From Dehalococcoidia bacterium (GTDB lineage Bacteria > Chloroflexota > Dehalococcoidia > Lucifugimonadales > SHYT01), in NCBI GenBank assembly GCA_009693045.1, contig SHXZ01000009.1:38686-102685 (forward strand): a DNA stretch of 64,000 bases, given 5' to 3'. Both the position numbers and the translations under genes were made by a program. Below the pieces are notes generated by a model. It was not told the origin of the DNA and searched no databases. It worked only from the letters and a program-made list of their open reading frames with translations. Shown here piece by piece: positions 9,126-20,908 of this stretch (position 1 is the first letter of the stretch; each line of letters opens with the position of its first letter).

Positions 9126-9360
9126 GTGCGTCCCCTAGCTCGGGGTGCTGACGCCGCTTTCTCCCGCCAGGGCCTTTTTGTTATCGTTCCGATTCCACTG
9201 GCATTCCGAGCGGAGCGAGGAATCTCCCCAGCTATGGGGGCGGCAAGGTAACGAGATGCGATTCCGAAGTTCGGTGAGCGGTTTGCTAGGAGCGAACAGA
9301 CCCCGCCACCGCCGTGCTCTCGTTTCCGTCCTTCACCTTCCCTGATACAATAGCCGAGCC

Positions 9361-10857
9361 ATGAATCACACTGTCCGCGTCCGCTACGCGCCAAGTCCCA
9401 CCGGCGAGCCGCACCTCGGCAACATCCGCACCGCGCTGTTCAACTGGCTCTACGCTCGCGGTCAGGGCGGCAGCTTCATCGTGCGCGTTGAGGACACCGA
9501 CCAGGAGCGCCTCGTCCCGGGAGCGCTCAACTCCATCCTGGACGCCTTGCTCTGGCTCGGTCTGGACTGGGACGAAGGTCCCACCGACGACGGCAAGGGC
9601 AACAAGGGCGCTTTTGGCCCCTACTTCCAGTCCCAGCGCCTGCCCCTATACCACCAGCACACCGAGCGCCTGGTGGCCTCCGGCTCCGCCTACCGCTGCT
9701 TCTGCTCCTCAGCGCGCCTTGACGCTATTCGCCGCGCCCAGCAGCAGCAGAAGCTCCCCCCCGGCTACGACCGCCTCTGCCGCGACATGCCCGAGGACGA
9801 GCGCCGCCGCCGGCTGGACTCGGGCGAGCCCAGCGTCGTGCGCTTCCGCGTCCCGCTTGAAGGTGCCACTACCGTCCACGACATCGTGCGCGGCGAGGTC
9901 ACCTGGGAGAACCGCCTGCTGGACGACTTCATCATCCTCAAGTCGGACACGTTCCCCACCTACCACCTGGCGAGCGTCGTGGACGACCACGTCATGCAAA
10001 TCTCCCACGTCATGCGCGCCGAGGAGTGGCTGCCCAGCACGCCGCGCCACCTCATGCTCTACTACGCCCTCGGCTGGGCGCCGCCAAAGTTCGCCCACCT
10101 GCCGATGATCCTCGGCGCCGACCGCTCCAAGCTCTCAAAACGCCACGGCGCAACCTCGGTGCTTGAGTACCGGACGCAGGGCTTCCTGCCCGATGCGCTC
10201 CTCAACTTCCTCACCCTGCTCGGCTGGTCCCTGGACGACAAGACCGACGTCATCTCCCGCGCCGACCTCGTGCGCCACTTCAGCCTTGACCGCATCACCA
10301 AGGCCGCCGCCATCTTCAACGCCGAAAAGCTCACTTGGATGAACGGCGTCTACGTCCGCGCCATGAGCCCGCAGGCCCTCGCAGAGCAGATGCTGCCCTT
10401 CCTTGAGCGCCAGGAAGCTGACGGCGGCCTTCCAAATGACATACCCATGCCCCTGGACCGGAGCTACCTCCTCCGCATTGTTCCGCTGGTCCAGGAGCGC
10501 CTCAAGCTCCTCTCCGAGTCCGCGGAGCTCACCGGCTTCTTCTTCCAGGAGCACTTGGCTTACGACGCCTCGCTCCTTGTGCAAAAGGGGATGGATGCCG
10601 CCGCTACAGCGAACGCCCTCCGGCAGTCCAGCCAGCGCCTTGCCGCCCTGTCCTCCTGGGATACCGCAACTCTGGAAGCGCTCTTCAGGCCGCTTGCCGA
10701 CGAGCTGGGCATCAAGACCGGTCAGCTCTTCGGCGCGGTCCGCGTCGCTGTCACCGGCCGCACGGCCACGCCGCCGCTCTTCCAGACCATGGAGGCCCTC
10801 GGCAAGGAGCGCTGCATGGCCCGCATCGCCCTTGCGATTGACAGCCTCAAGCCATAG
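9361..10857 (+). CDS. gltX: Glutamyl-tRNA synthetase
   Basis: RYAPSPTGEPHLGNIRTALFNWLYAR and SKLSKRHGA motifs. Confidence 0.96.
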   Translation: MNHTVRVRYAPSPTGEPHLGNIRTALFNWLYARGQGGSFIVRVEDTDQERLVPGALNSILDALLWLGLDWDEGPTDDGKGNKGAFGPYFQSQRLPLYHQHTERLVASGSAYRCFCSSARLDAIRRAQQQQKLPPGYDRLCRDMPEDERRRRLDSGEPSVVRFRVPLEGATTVHDIVRGEVTWENRLLDDFIILKSDTFPTYHLASVVDDHVMQISHVMRAEEWLPSTPRHLMLYYALGWAPPKFAHLPMILGADRSKLSKRHGATSVLEYRTQGFLPDALLNFLTLLGWSLDDKTDVISRADLVRHFSLDRITKAAAIFNAEKLTWMNGVYVRAMSPQALAEQMLPFLERQEADGGLPNDIPMPLDRSYLLRIVPLVQERLKLLSESAELTGFFFQEHLAYDASLLVQKGMDAAATANALRQSSQRLAALSSWDTATLEALFRPLADELGIKTGQLFGAVRVAVTGRTATPPLFQTMEALGKERCMARIALAIDSLKP

Positions 10858-11045
10858 GGGTATCGTCTGCGGTGTTCCACCTGCTCGGCCAAACGCTCCA
10901 GCGAGGTCTTGGAACGTGAAGCGAATGTCCACCCTGCGCAACGCTATCACGGTCGGCGACGTAGGTCGTGCTCGGCCCGTCGGCTTGACCTGCGCCTGTA
11001 CCTGTCGCTGCGCGTGTTGTGCGGCGGTGAAATAAGTTCCAAAAC

Positions 11046-11077
11046 ATGAGTCCGGTTGCGCAAGCAGCCGGACTCAT
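11046..11077. terminator. Hairpin terminator downstream of gltX
   Basis: ATGAGTCCGG...CCGGACTCAT stem. Confidence 0.6.
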
Positions 11078-11191
11078 TCGTTGTGAAGGGAACGTGGGAA
11101 GCAGTCCACCAAATCCTTCTCCCCTGGCGGGAGAAGGTTGGGATGAGGGGGAGAGCAATGGTTGGACCGGCCTTCGCAGGAGGCAAGACGC

Positions 11192-12028
11192 ATGCCCACC
11201 TATGAGCCGTTTGCGCTCATTGCCCTTGGGGTCTTTACCGGGGCCTACGGCGTCATCATCGGCGCGGGCGGCGGCTTTGTGCTCGGCCCTCTGCTCATCC
11301 TCATTTGGGGGCTTGATCCGGCGCTTGCGGTCGGCACCAGCCTCACTGTCGTCTTCGTCACCGCAATCTCCGGCGCGTTGGGATATTGGCGCGCCAAGAC
11401 GGTGGACTACCGCAGCGGCGTGCTCTTCGCCATCGCCGCCCTGCCCGGGTCCGTGCTGGGCGCTCTGGCCGTAACGAAGGTGTCGGGAAGCTTTATCCAG
11501 ATTTCGTTCGGCGCGCTGCTCTTTCTGATTGCAAGCTACATGGCCTTGCGGCCCCAAGGGGCGGGCCGGCCTCGTGAGGCCGCGGGCGTTCCACATGAGC
11601 ACTCCGACCACGTCACGCGCACGGTGGTGACCGCCCACGGCGACCGGTACGAGTACACCTTCCACGAGCGGTGGGCGGTCGGAGTCAACGTTCTGTTTGG
11701 CGTCCTCTCCAGCTTCTTTGGCATTGGCGGCGGTCTCATCCGCGTGCCTGTCCTGGTATACTGCTTCGGCTTTCCCATCGCCATCGCCTCGGCCACATCC
11801 ATCTTCTCCATGGCCCTCTACACCGGCGTCGGAGTCATAAGCCACACGGCGCTGGGCAACATTGACCCCTGGGTGCTGCTGTTCACGGGCATCGGGGTTA
11901 TCGGGGGCGCGCAGCTTGGCGTGCGCATTGCGCCGAGGTTACGCCAGGGCGCGGTGCTCCGGTTGCTGGCGCTGGGCTTGGCGGTCACCGGCGTCTGGCT
12001 CGTCCTGAACGGCGCGCACGTGGTCTAA
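11192..12028 (+). CDS. TauE/SafE family membrane transporter, copy 1
   Basis: GVIIGAGGGFVLGPLLIL and FGIGGGLIRVPVLVY repeats. Confidence 0.88.
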   Translation: MPTYEPFALIALGVFTGAYGVIIGAGGGFVLGPLLILIWGLDPALAVGTSLTVVFVTAISGALGYWRAKTVDYRSGVLFAIAALPGSVLGALAVTKVSGSFIQISFGALLFLIASYMALRPQGAGRPREAAGVPHEHSDHVTRTVVTAHGDRYEYTFHERWAVGVNVLFGVLSSFFGIGGGLIRVPVLVYCFGFPIAIASATSIFSMALYTGVGVISHTALGNIDPWVLLFTGIGVIGGAQLGVRIAPRLRQGAVLRLLALGLAVTGVWLVLNGAHVV

Positions 12029-12155
12029 TGGAGGCCGTCGACTCAACTCCGAGCGCGAACGACAACCAGCCATGACAGTTGACGGCTGCGACCGTTCCGA
12101 GTAGCGTCCGCAGCGCGCAGGTGGAGCCTGGCGCAGTCTCGCAGGATTGAAGGGT

Positions 12156-12989
12156 ATGCCCATTTATGAGCCATTCGCGCTGATAGCCCTTGGGGTTATT
12201 ACGGGCACCTATGGCGTCATCATCGGGGCTGGAGGCGGGTTTATCTTGGGGCCAATGCTCATCCTCGTCTGGGGGCTATCGCCGGCCGCGGCGGTGGGCA
12301 CCAGCACCGCTTCCGTGCTCATTACGGCTCTTTCGGGTGCGCAGGGGTACACGCGGGCGAGGGTTATTGACTACCGCAGCGGGATCCTGTTCGGGATCGC
12401 GGGGATCCCAGGAGCAGCGCTCGGAGCGTTTGCCGTGGCCAAAGCGCCCGGCGGCGCCGTGCAGGTGAGCATGGGCGCGATGCTGCTGGCTACGGCGCTG
12501 TATATGGCGGCGCGGCCGGTGCAAAAGCCCTCGGCGTCAAAGGTTGCAGCAGGAGTGCGGACGGCCCGCAAGGCTTCACGCACCATCGTGACGGCCGGCG
12601 GGCAGCGGCACGCTTACTCGTTCAGCGAGCCGCGGGCCATCGCGGTCAACGCGGTGCTGGGCGTCGTCTCCACATTCTTCGGCATCGGCGGCGGGTTGAT
12701 GCGCGTGCCGGTGCTGACGCACGCGTTCGGCTTCCCCGTCCGCGTAGCCGTGGCCACTTCGGTGCTGGCCATGATCCCGGTCGCTGCCGTGGGCACGGCG
12801 ACGCACGCGACGTTCGGCAACATCCGTTGGCCGCTCCTCCTGTTCGCCGGGATCGGTGTGGTGGTTGGCGGCCAGCTTGGCGCCTCCATCGCTCCCAAGC
12901 TTCGCCAGGCGGCCATCATCCGGATGCTGGCGGGCGGCATGGGCATCACGGGCATCTGGCTCATCGTGAAGGGTGCCGGGTGGGTCTAG
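12156..12989 (+). CDS. TauE/SafE family membrane transporter, copy 2
   Basis: Close paralogue of upstream gene: MPIYEPFALIALGVITGTYGVIIGAGGGFILGPMLILVWGL. Confidence 0.88.
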   Translation: MPIYEPFALIALGVITGTYGVIIGAGGGFILGPMLILVWGLSPAAAVGTSTASVLITALSGAQGYTRARVIDYRSGILFGIAGIPGAALGAFAVAKAPGGAVQVSMGAMLLATALYMAARPVQKPSASKVAAGVRTARKASRTIVTAGGQRHAYSFSEPRAIAVNAVLGVVSTFFGIGGGLMRVPVLTHAFGFPVRVAVATSVLAMIPVAAVGTATHATFGNIRWPLLLFAGIGVVVGGQLGASIAPKLRQAAIIRMLAGGMGITGIWLIVKGAGWV

Positions 12990-13086
12990 CCTTTGCCGCG
13001 ACGGAGCCCTCCAGGTTGCGCTAAACTACGTGCGTGGGGTCGCCCACGTTTCGCACTCCAATGCCAAGCAAGCGGAGGGGAGCACG

Positions 13087-13359
13087 ATGCGCCTGTACTG
13101 GCGGGAACACCGGATCGGACAGAAGTTGGTTCTTCAGGGTGACGACAACTCCGAGGAGGAGCTGGGCGCCGTCCGCAAGACCCCGCGCGGCTACGATGCC
13201 CTCGCCCGCGCTCTGGGCTACGACCCCGGCCGCGCCGCCAAGGGCCTCGCCTCGGTTGAAGAGGCCAAGCAATTCGTGGAGTCCTTTACGCCCTGGGACC
13301 TCTTTGATGGCGCCGCTGACCTCGCCGTGGAGCCGGATGTGGAGCCCGCGAAGCCGTGA
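13087..13359 (+). CDS. Hypothetical protein
   Basis: ATG behind GGAGGGG; MRLYWREHRIGQKLVLQGDDNSEEEL... Confidence 0.6.
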   Translation: MRLYWREHRIGQKLVLQGDDNSEEELGAVRKTPRGYDALARALGYDPGRAAKGLASVEEAKQFVESFTPWDLFDGAADLAVEPDVEPAKP

Positions 13360-13383
13360 AGTGCGCGACAACAAGGTGGTGCA

Positions 13384-13422
13384 AATGATGAGGGGCGGGT
13401 CTCTGACCCGCCCCTCATCATT
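13384..13422. terminator. Hairpin between convergent genes (likely bidirectional terminator)
   Basis: AATGATGAGGGGCGGGTC-TCT-GACCCGCCCCTCATCATT, perfect 18-bp stem. Confidence 0.8.
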
Positions 13423-13500
13423 ACCTTTCTGCCGAGCGTCCTCACGCTATTGAAAACCAGGTTCCAAGCGGCGAGAAGGGTGCAGGGGCTGGCCCCTGCC

Positions 13501-14625
13501 TTACGCCACCGCGTCCCGGATCGCCTGCGACATCGCCTGCAGCCGCTTCTGGTTCGCCGTGTTCTCTCGGAACCCGTTCGTCAAGATGCACACCGCCAGC
13601 CCGGCGTCCGGGTCGCCCCATGCCACCGTCGTTCCCGCCCCGCCGTGCCCAAACGACCGAGGGTTTGGGCTCACCCCGTACGTCACGGCCTCAAGCATGT
13701 GGCCCAGCGCCCGCTTCTGCAGCACACCCTGCGGCGTGTTTGCCTCAAGCTGCTTTGCGATGGCGCCGCCCACCGTCTCCGGCTTCATCACCCGAACGCC
13801 GCCGATCTGGCCCAGGCCGACGTACATCGCGTAGAACTTCGCCATGTCCCGCGCGGACGCGATCCCGAACGCCGCCGGCTGCACGCTTTGGTGCACCGCG
13901 GGCGTGTTCCCCAGGACGATCAGGGCGTCTCCCTGGAGCACCCGGTCCGGAGAGGTCACGGCCCGGTTGATGGCGTCTGGCATCTCGTGGACGTGGCACA
14001 CGCGCCCCTCCTCGCTGGCGGGCAACCCCACGTGGGTGTCTTTCAGCCCCAACGGGGCCGCGATCTCCTCCCGCAGGAAGCGATCAAACATGCGCCCGTC
14101 AATGCGGTGCACCAGCTCCCCCACCATCCAGCCGAAGTTCAGCGCGTGGTACGCCAGCTGCGTGCCGGGTGCGTAATCCGGCGTGATGTTCTCCATCGCC
14201 CGCACGCAGAAGTCCCAGTCGAGCAGCTTGTCCGCCGTCATCTCCTCCGGCGTGATGGGGAAGCCGCTCATGTGCGTCAACACGTGGCGGATGGTCACCT
14301 TGTCCTTCCCCTGCTTCCCAAACGTCGGCCAGTGCTTCACCACCGGGTCATCCCAGCCGAACTTGCCGCGCTCCCACAGCAGGTGCATGCACGCTGCGCC
14401 CAGCGGCTTCGTGCAGGAGAACATCATGAACATGGAGTCCTTCTGCACCTTGCGGCCCGTCGTCGCGTCCGCCACGCCGCCCCACAGGTCCAGGATAGGC
14501 TCCCCTTTGTAGTAAGCCGCCACCGCCGCGCCGGGGTGGGTCCCATTGGCGATCTGCTCGTTGAACAACTCCTCAACCTTCTTGAGCTTCCTGCCGTCCA
14601 CTTTTGCAGCCGTCTGCGTCGTCAT
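13501..14625 (-). CDS. Serine hydrolase, beta-lactamase class C family
   Basis: SCTK catalytic motif and YHALNFGWMVGELV; start at MTTQTAAK. Confidence 0.85.
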   Translation of the reverse strand: MTTQTAAKVDGRKLKKVEELFNEQIANGTHPGAAVAAYYKGEPILDLWGGVADATTGRKVQKDSMFMMFSCTKPLGAACMHLLWERGKFGWDDPVVKHWPTFGKQGKDKVTIRHVLTHMSGFPITPEEMTADKLLDWDFCVRAMENITPDYAPGTQLAYHALNFGWMVGELVHRIDGRMFDRFLREEIAAPLGLKDTHVGLPASEEGRVCHVHEMPDAINRAVTSPDRVLQGDALIVLGNTPAVHQSVQPAAFGIASARDMAKFYAMYVGLGQIGGVRVMKPETVGGAIAKQLEANTPQGVLQKRALGHMLEAVTYGVSPNPRSFGHGGAGTTVAWGDPDAGLAVCILTNGFRENTANQKRLQAMSQAIRDAVA

Positions 14626-14970
14626 ACGTCCTCCTGCTCCTCCCTTGTAACCCAAATCGTCTCGCTAAACACGACTTTTCGCGGATTATAGCACGGCCTG
14701 GCGGCCAAACAGGGGATGGCGCCCACTCGGAGTCCTGTAGGCGCCCCGTAGGTACCCTGATCGCGCCCGGTGTTTCCCAAGTCGTCGTCCCGAGCGCGCC
14801 ACTATGCGCGCCTATCACCCTTAGCCCGCCGGAGGCGCGCTAAGGGTCTGGAATGGCTGGGGTTGTTCATGCAGCGCAGGTGCGATTCACGAAACGGCCA
14901 CAAAATTCCTTCTCCCACCGGGGAGGAGGTTAGGATGAGGGTCTGGCAAGCCGATCGGCCATTTCCGAAA

Positions 14971-15561
14971 CTACCTCCGCACGCGGGAGCCAAGCAAGAA
15001 AAAATTCCGCGTCTCCACCGCCGCCGGGTGCAGCAGCGCGCCCCGCTTGATCTGAGCCGCCAGCTCGTCAGTCAGGAACGCCGCGATGGCGCGCGCCGGG
15101 TCCTTTGCGACCATCGGCGCGATTGCGCGCAGCGACGGCCTGCGCGCCACCTTGTCCGGCTCCAGCTTGTCCGCCAGAAACACTGCCTGCGCCACCAATC
15201 CCATGTCCGCACGGCCCGTCGTGTGCCACCGCACCGCCTCCAGCACCTCCGCGTCCGTCACGCACATCTCGCGCCGCAGCCGCTCCGCCGCAATCGCCCC
15301 GTGCAGCAGAATCGGCGCGGCTTCCTCCACGTCGCTCGGCTCAATCCCCAGCCGCCTCGCCTCGGCCAGCAGCGCCTCCGCCCCCAGAGCGCGGGCCAGG
15401 TCGTGCCCGGCCGCGGCCACTTCCACTCGCGCGAGGTCTGCGCCCAAGGCGGGCGCCAACTTGCGCGCCAGCGCCCGCGTCCGCACCACGTGCTCGTACA
15501 GGCCGCGCGGCAGCCTCAGCAGCTCCGCTTCAACCTGGCTTAGGGCAAGGTGATGCGTCAT
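14971..15561 (-). CDS. HD-domain phosphohydrolase (YqeK-like)
   Basis: HVVRTRALA...AAAGHDLARA...HGAIAAE...WHTTGRADM. Confidence 0.75.
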   Translation of the reverse strand: MTHHLALSQVEAELLRLPRGLYEHVVRTRALARKLAPALGADLARVEVAAAGHDLARALGAEALLAEARRLGIEPSDVEEAAPILLHGAIAAERLRREMCVTDAEVLEAVRWHTTGRADMGLVAQAVFLADKLEPDKVARRPSLRAIAPMVAKDPARAIAAFLTDELAAQIKRGALLHPAAVETRNFFLLGSRVRR

Positions 15562-15573
15562 GGCCTGGCCTTC

Positions 15574-15921
15574 CTATCCCATCGCGCCCAGGCGCCGCCC
15601 GCCGAGCACGTGGACGTGCAGGTGCGCCACCTCCTGCCCTCCGTCGACGCCCTGGTTCACCACCAGCCGGTACCCATTTTCGGCCAGCCCCTCGCGCTTC
15701 GCCGCTTGCCCGGCCACCGTCAGCAGGTGGCCCACCAGGAGCTCGTCGCCCGCCGCCAGGCCGGCCACCGCAGTAATATGTCGCAGCGGAATCACCAGAA
15801 GATGTATTGGCGCCTTGGGATGGATGTCCCGGATCACAAAGCACCGGTCGTCCCGGTGCAGGAACGTGCTGGGCGCCTCGCCCTTGCCGATCTTGCAGAA
15901 AATGCAGTCCTGCTCCGTCAT
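15574..15921 (-). CDS. HIT family protein
   Basis: CIFCKI N-terminus and HLHVHVLGGR histidine triad. Confidence 0.93.
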   Translation of the reverse strand: MTEQDCIFCKIGKGEAPSTFLHRDDRCFVIRDIHPKAPIHLLVIPLRHITAVAGLAAGDELLVGHLLTVAGQAAKREGLAENGYRLVVNQGVDGGQEVAHLHVHVLGGRRLGAMG

Positions 15922-16055
15922 GCGCCGCTCCTGACGTCCGTCGCCTGCCACATTCTACCCGCCGTCGCCCCGCTCTTGCGAGCAGACAGGCACGTTCCCC
16001 CTCTCCGTGGCAGCAAGACCCGCGAACAGCGATTGAGATCAGCAGTGAGGTCACG

Positions 16056-16095
16056 CCTCCGAGAGAGTCTCGATGCGTCGGGACTCTCTCGGAGG
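16056..16095. repeat. 14-bp perfect hairpin
   Basis: CCTCCGAGAGAGTC...GACTCTCTCGGAGG. Confidence 0.75.
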
Positions 16096-16725
16096 ATTCA
16101 ACCCTCTTCCCTGCAGGGAAGAGGGTCAGGGGGGTAGGTATCCGTCTGGAAACCAGAGCCGAGGAAAGGCAGCGCGCTCCGATCGTGTTTCGTGGGCAGT
16201 TTTGGAGCAAAGGCACGTGAAGAGAGGAGGGCGCACAATGAGGCGTCTCCTGCGCCGCCATCACCCTCTTTCGCGCAGCCCCGGCTCGGTGTACCGTAAG
16301 ATTATGGTTGCTCAACGCCGCCCTACCAACCTTCCATCCGGGTCATTCACTCGCCCCAGTGCCTGGAGGCGTTGTGGCAAGTCCCGCAGCAGCCCCCCCC
16401 CCCCACCCCGTGCCCAACCTCGCGAAACTTCGGACTCATCAGAAATGCGCAAGCCGCATCACCACCCGATCCGCGGTCACGCAACCAGCGTCAAAACAAC
16501 GAAGTCCAAAGCTGAGCAGTCGCCCAAAACAACCCAATCAATAGGCAGGCCCTCTCTACCGAGAGAGGGTGCGGATGATGAACGTGGTCTTCCCCATCCA
16601 CTCATGGCTATCCGCGAGGGCGTTGGCTAAACCCCGCGAGTTGACAGCCCGGCATGCTTTTGTTACGGTTTCTCACTGCGGCCCCTGCTTTTCCACCTTA
16701 CCGGAACTACGCGAAAGGGGGACTC

Positions 16726-18315
16726 ATGAACATCGCGGAATTCCTCACCATCACCTCGGCCATCGTCCCGGACCGCGACGCCATCATCTTTGAGGGCAAG
16801 CGGTTCTCCTTCCAGGCCCTCAACGAGCGTTCCAACCGTCTTGCCAACGCGCTGGCCGCCATGGGCGTGGGCAAGGGAGACCGCGTCGCCACCATCCAGG
16901 TGAACGCCAACGAGGTCGTTGAGGCTGCGTTCGCCACCGCCAAGGTGGACGCAGTCTTCGTGCCGCTCAACTTCCGCGGCCGCGCCGAAGAGTTCGCCTT
17001 CATGATCAACGACGCAGAGCCCAAGGTCGTCCTCGTCGGCAAGCGCTACCACCAGCTCCTGGACGGCGTCCGCTCCAGCCTCACGGTCCCCGTTAAGTTC
17101 ATAGCGCTAGAGGGCGCCTACAAGGACTGGCCGGAGTACGAGTCACTCCTTGCCAAGGCCTCGCCCGACGACCTCTTCCCGTCCGCCACCGACGAGGACA
17201 CGGTCGTCCTCATGTTCACCGCCGGCACCACCGGCACGCCCAAGGGCGTCATGCTCACCCACAACAGCTTCTCCTCGTACATCCTCAACAACGTGGAGCC
17301 CGCCGACCCCGAGGTTGAAGAGAAGAACATCCTCACCGTCCCGCTCTACCACATCGCCGGCCTCCAGGCCGTCATGGCCGGCATCTACGGCGGCCGCACC
17401 CTCGTCGTCCAGCGCCAGTTTGACGCCGAGGACTGGATGAATCTCGTCAAGGCCGAGAAGGTGGACCGCGCCATGATGGTGCCCACCATGCTCAAGCAGC
17501 TTATGGACAGCCCAAAGTTCAACTCCGCCGACCTCCAGAGCCTCAAGGTCATCACCTACGGCGCCGCGCCCATGCCGCTCGAGGTCATCAAGCGCGCCAT
17601 CCGCGTCTTCCCCACCACCCGCTTCATCAACGCCTTCGGGCAGACCGAGACCGCCTCCACCATCACCATGCTCCCGCCCGACGCCCACGACATCCCCGCC
17701 ACACTCCCACCGGAGGAGCAGGAGCGCCGCTTCAAGCGCCTCGCCTCCATCGGCAAGCCCCTGCCCGACGTTGAAATCCGCATCGTGGACGAAGATGGGA
17801 AAGACGTTCTTGAGGGCGTCACTGGCGAGATCGTCGCCCGCGGCCCCCGCCTCATGAAGGGCTACTGGAAGCGCGAGGAGGCCACCAAAGAAACCCTCCG
17901 CAACGGCTGGCTCTACACCGGCGACCTGGGCTACCGCGACGACGAAGGGTACATTTTCCTGGGAGGGCGCTCCAAGGACTTCATCAAGCGCGGCGGCGAG
18001 ATGATCGCGCCGGAAGAGGTGGAGCAGACCCTCATGTCTCACCCTGCCATTGACGAGGCCGCCATCATCGGCGTGCCCGACGTGGACTGGGGCGAGCGCG
18101 TCCGCGCTATCGTCGTCCGCAAGCCCGGCGCCGTCAAGATCAGCGACGAGAAGCTTGAGGCCGAGCTCATTGAGTACTGCCGCCAGCGCCTCTCCAGCTA
18201 CAAGAAGCCCGAGTCCGTGGTCTTCACTGACGAACTGCCCCGCAACCCCATGGGCAAGGTACTCAAGCGCGAGCTGCGGCTCAAGTTCAGCCAGCCCGTC
18301 CTCGCCAAGGCGTAG
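16726..18315 (+). CDS. Fatty-acid--CoA ligase / AMP-dependent synthetase
   Basis: AMP-binding FTAGTTGTPKGVMLTH; YTGDLGYRDDEGYIFLGGRSKDFIKRGGEMI. Confidence 0.93.
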   Translation: MNIAEFLTITSAIVPDRDAIIFEGKRFSFQALNERSNRLANALAAMGVGKGDRVATIQVNANEVVEAAFATAKVDAVFVPLNFRGRAEEFAFMINDAEPKVVLVGKRYHQLLDGVRSSLTVPVKFIALEGAYKDWPEYESLLAKASPDDLFPSATDEDTVVLMFTAGTTGTPKGVMLTHNSFSSYILNNVEPADPEVEEKNILTVPLYHIAGLQAVMAGIYGGRTLVVQRQFDAEDWMNLVKAEKVDRAMMVPTMLKQLMDSPKFNSADLQSLKVITYGAAPMPLEVIKRAIRVFPTTRFINAFGQTETASTITMLPPDAHDIPATLPPEEQERRFKRLASIGKPLPDVEIRIVDEDGKDVLEGVTGEIVARGPRLMKGYWKREEATKETLRNGWLYTGDLGYRDDEGYIFLGGRSKDFIKRGGEMIAPEEVEQTLMSHPAIDEAAIIGVPDVDWGERVRAIVVRKPGAVKISDEKLEAELIEYCRQRLSSYKKPESVVFTDELPRNPMGKVLKRELRLKFSQPVLAKA

Positions 18316-18350
18316 GCCCCTCCAGCGATAGCGGTCGCTTCCAAGCGCGC

Positions 18351-18400
18351 GCAAGGCGGACGAAGGGGCGATTCACGAATCGCCCCTTCGTCCGCCTTGC
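18351..18400. terminator. Hairpin between convergent genes (likely bidirectional terminator)
   Basis: GCAAGGCGGACGAAGGGGCGATTC-AC-GAATCGCCCCTTCGTCCGCCTTGC, perfect 24-bp arms. Confidence 0.8.
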
Positions 18401-18444
18401 CAAGCGTCTCGCAATCCCCCTCGTTTCGGGGTCTCACACACGTC

Positions 18445-19209
18445 CTACGCCCTGCGCACCCAGATGCGTGACGCCGCGCTGTAGCCCAGCGCGCCCTCGC
18501 GCACCGGCGTGGCGAACACCAGCACGCCCCGGAACTCGCCCGCCTCCACCACCAGCACCTCCCGGTCTGGCAGCACCCCGTGCTCAATGAGGAACCGCAG
18601 CAGCTCCGGGTCCTCCTCCGGCACGCGGGCGACAAGGTACGTCACCCCCGGCGTCGCGCGGTCCAGCGTCACGGTCTCGCCGGGCGGCGGGACATAATCG
18701 CTGCCCGGGATGGGCCGCCCAAAGGGGCACGTCGTCGGGTTGCCAAGTCGTTCCGCGATCTTCCGCTCCATCTCCGGCGAGATCGCGTGCTCCAGCCGGT
18801 GCGCCTCAACGTGCGCCAGGTGTAGGTCAAGCCCCAGCAGGTCCACCACCATCCGCTCCGCCAGCCGGTGGCGACGCACCATGTTCTCGGCCAGGAGCAG
18901 CCCGCGAGGCGTCAGCTCAATCTCCTTCTTCACATTGAGCGTGACGAGCTGCTCGCGGACCATGCGACGAAGCATCCCGGCGACCGTCGGCAGCGTCGTG
19001 CCGATCCCCTCCGTCGGCGGCAAGTGCCGGATGTGGTCCGCGAGTTGCACGATCGTGGGCCTAAGCCCCTCCTCCCGGATGAGGTACAGCGAGAGCAGGT
19101 AGTTCTCCGCGACGTGGGAGACGCGCTCCTGGTTTTTGGGCGCAGCCGCGCGTTCCAGGCCGTGCGCTGCTCCACGCCCTTGTGTGGCCGCCCGCGCTCG
19201 TTTCGCCAT
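18445..19209 (-). CDS. DtxR/MntR-family metal-dependent transcriptional regulator
   Basis: ENYLLSLYLIREEGLRPTIVQLADHI...LTPRGLLLAENMVRRHRLAERMVVDLLGLDLHLAHVEAHRLEHAISPEME plus FeoA-like C-terminus. Confidence 0.88.
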   Translation of the reverse strand: MAKRARAATQGRGAAHGLERAAAPKNQERVSHVAENYLLSLYLIREEGLRPTIVQLADHIRHLPPTEGIGTTLPTVAGMLRRMVREQLVTLNVKKEIELTPRGLLLAENMVRRHRLAERMVVDLLGLDLHLAHVEAHRLEHAISPEMERKIAERLGNPTTCPFGRPIPGSDYVPPPGETVTLDRATPGVTYLVARVPEEDPELLRFLIEHGVLPDREVLVVEAGEFRGVLVFATPVREGALGYSAASRIWVRRA

Positions 19210-19807
19210 ACGTCACCCCTCAGGCCCGCGTTCCCCCTTCCCTTTAGAGCCTGCCCTGAGCGAAGCGAATGGGGAAGAGGGTAGGGGGTTAGGTCGTCTC
19301 CCTCACGCGCTTTTGTGGCCGCCCTGGCTCGTTTCGCCACCGCTCACACCTCAGCCTTCAGTCGTGCTCTCCCTCCGTGCAGAGAACGGGGCTGCACGCA
19401 CGATACCCTGGAGGCCCCGTTGCTGCACGTAGTCCACGCCTTCCCTCCGCCACTCAATCCTCCTCCACACTGCCATTCCCCTCTTGCGCCCAACAGAACA
19501 CCCGTCCTATCCTATCCGTATGATCACCACCATCGCCACCCCGTCCCCGCGCCTTAGCCTCGCTACCCTCTGCCACAGGGAGAGGGCGAGGGTGAGGGTC
19601 GTCCCCTCGTCCTTGCCGCACCGCCCCGACGAAAACTGGATTCGTTCCTTCACATTTTGCAAACAAAAACCCCACCAAAAAATCAACGCTTTCTTTTCCA
19701 CTAGGCCACCAAGCCATCTCTGGGCGCATCCAAACCGCCAGATCAATAGACGCCTTCTCCCCCTCACCCCGACCCTCTCCACGCCTGCCCTTGAGCGGCG
19801 CGAAGGG

Positions 19808-20904
<1,097 letters not shown>

Positions 20905-20908
<4 letters not shown>

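Noticed and set aside
13450-14691. 413-aa plus-strand ORF opposite the serine hydrolase
   Set aside because: Low-complexity Arg/His/Pro-rich antisense translation of a clear beta-lactamase-family gene
17143-18354. 403-aa minus-strand ORF opposite the acyl-CoA ligase
   Set aside because: Antisense shadow ORF; no domain signature
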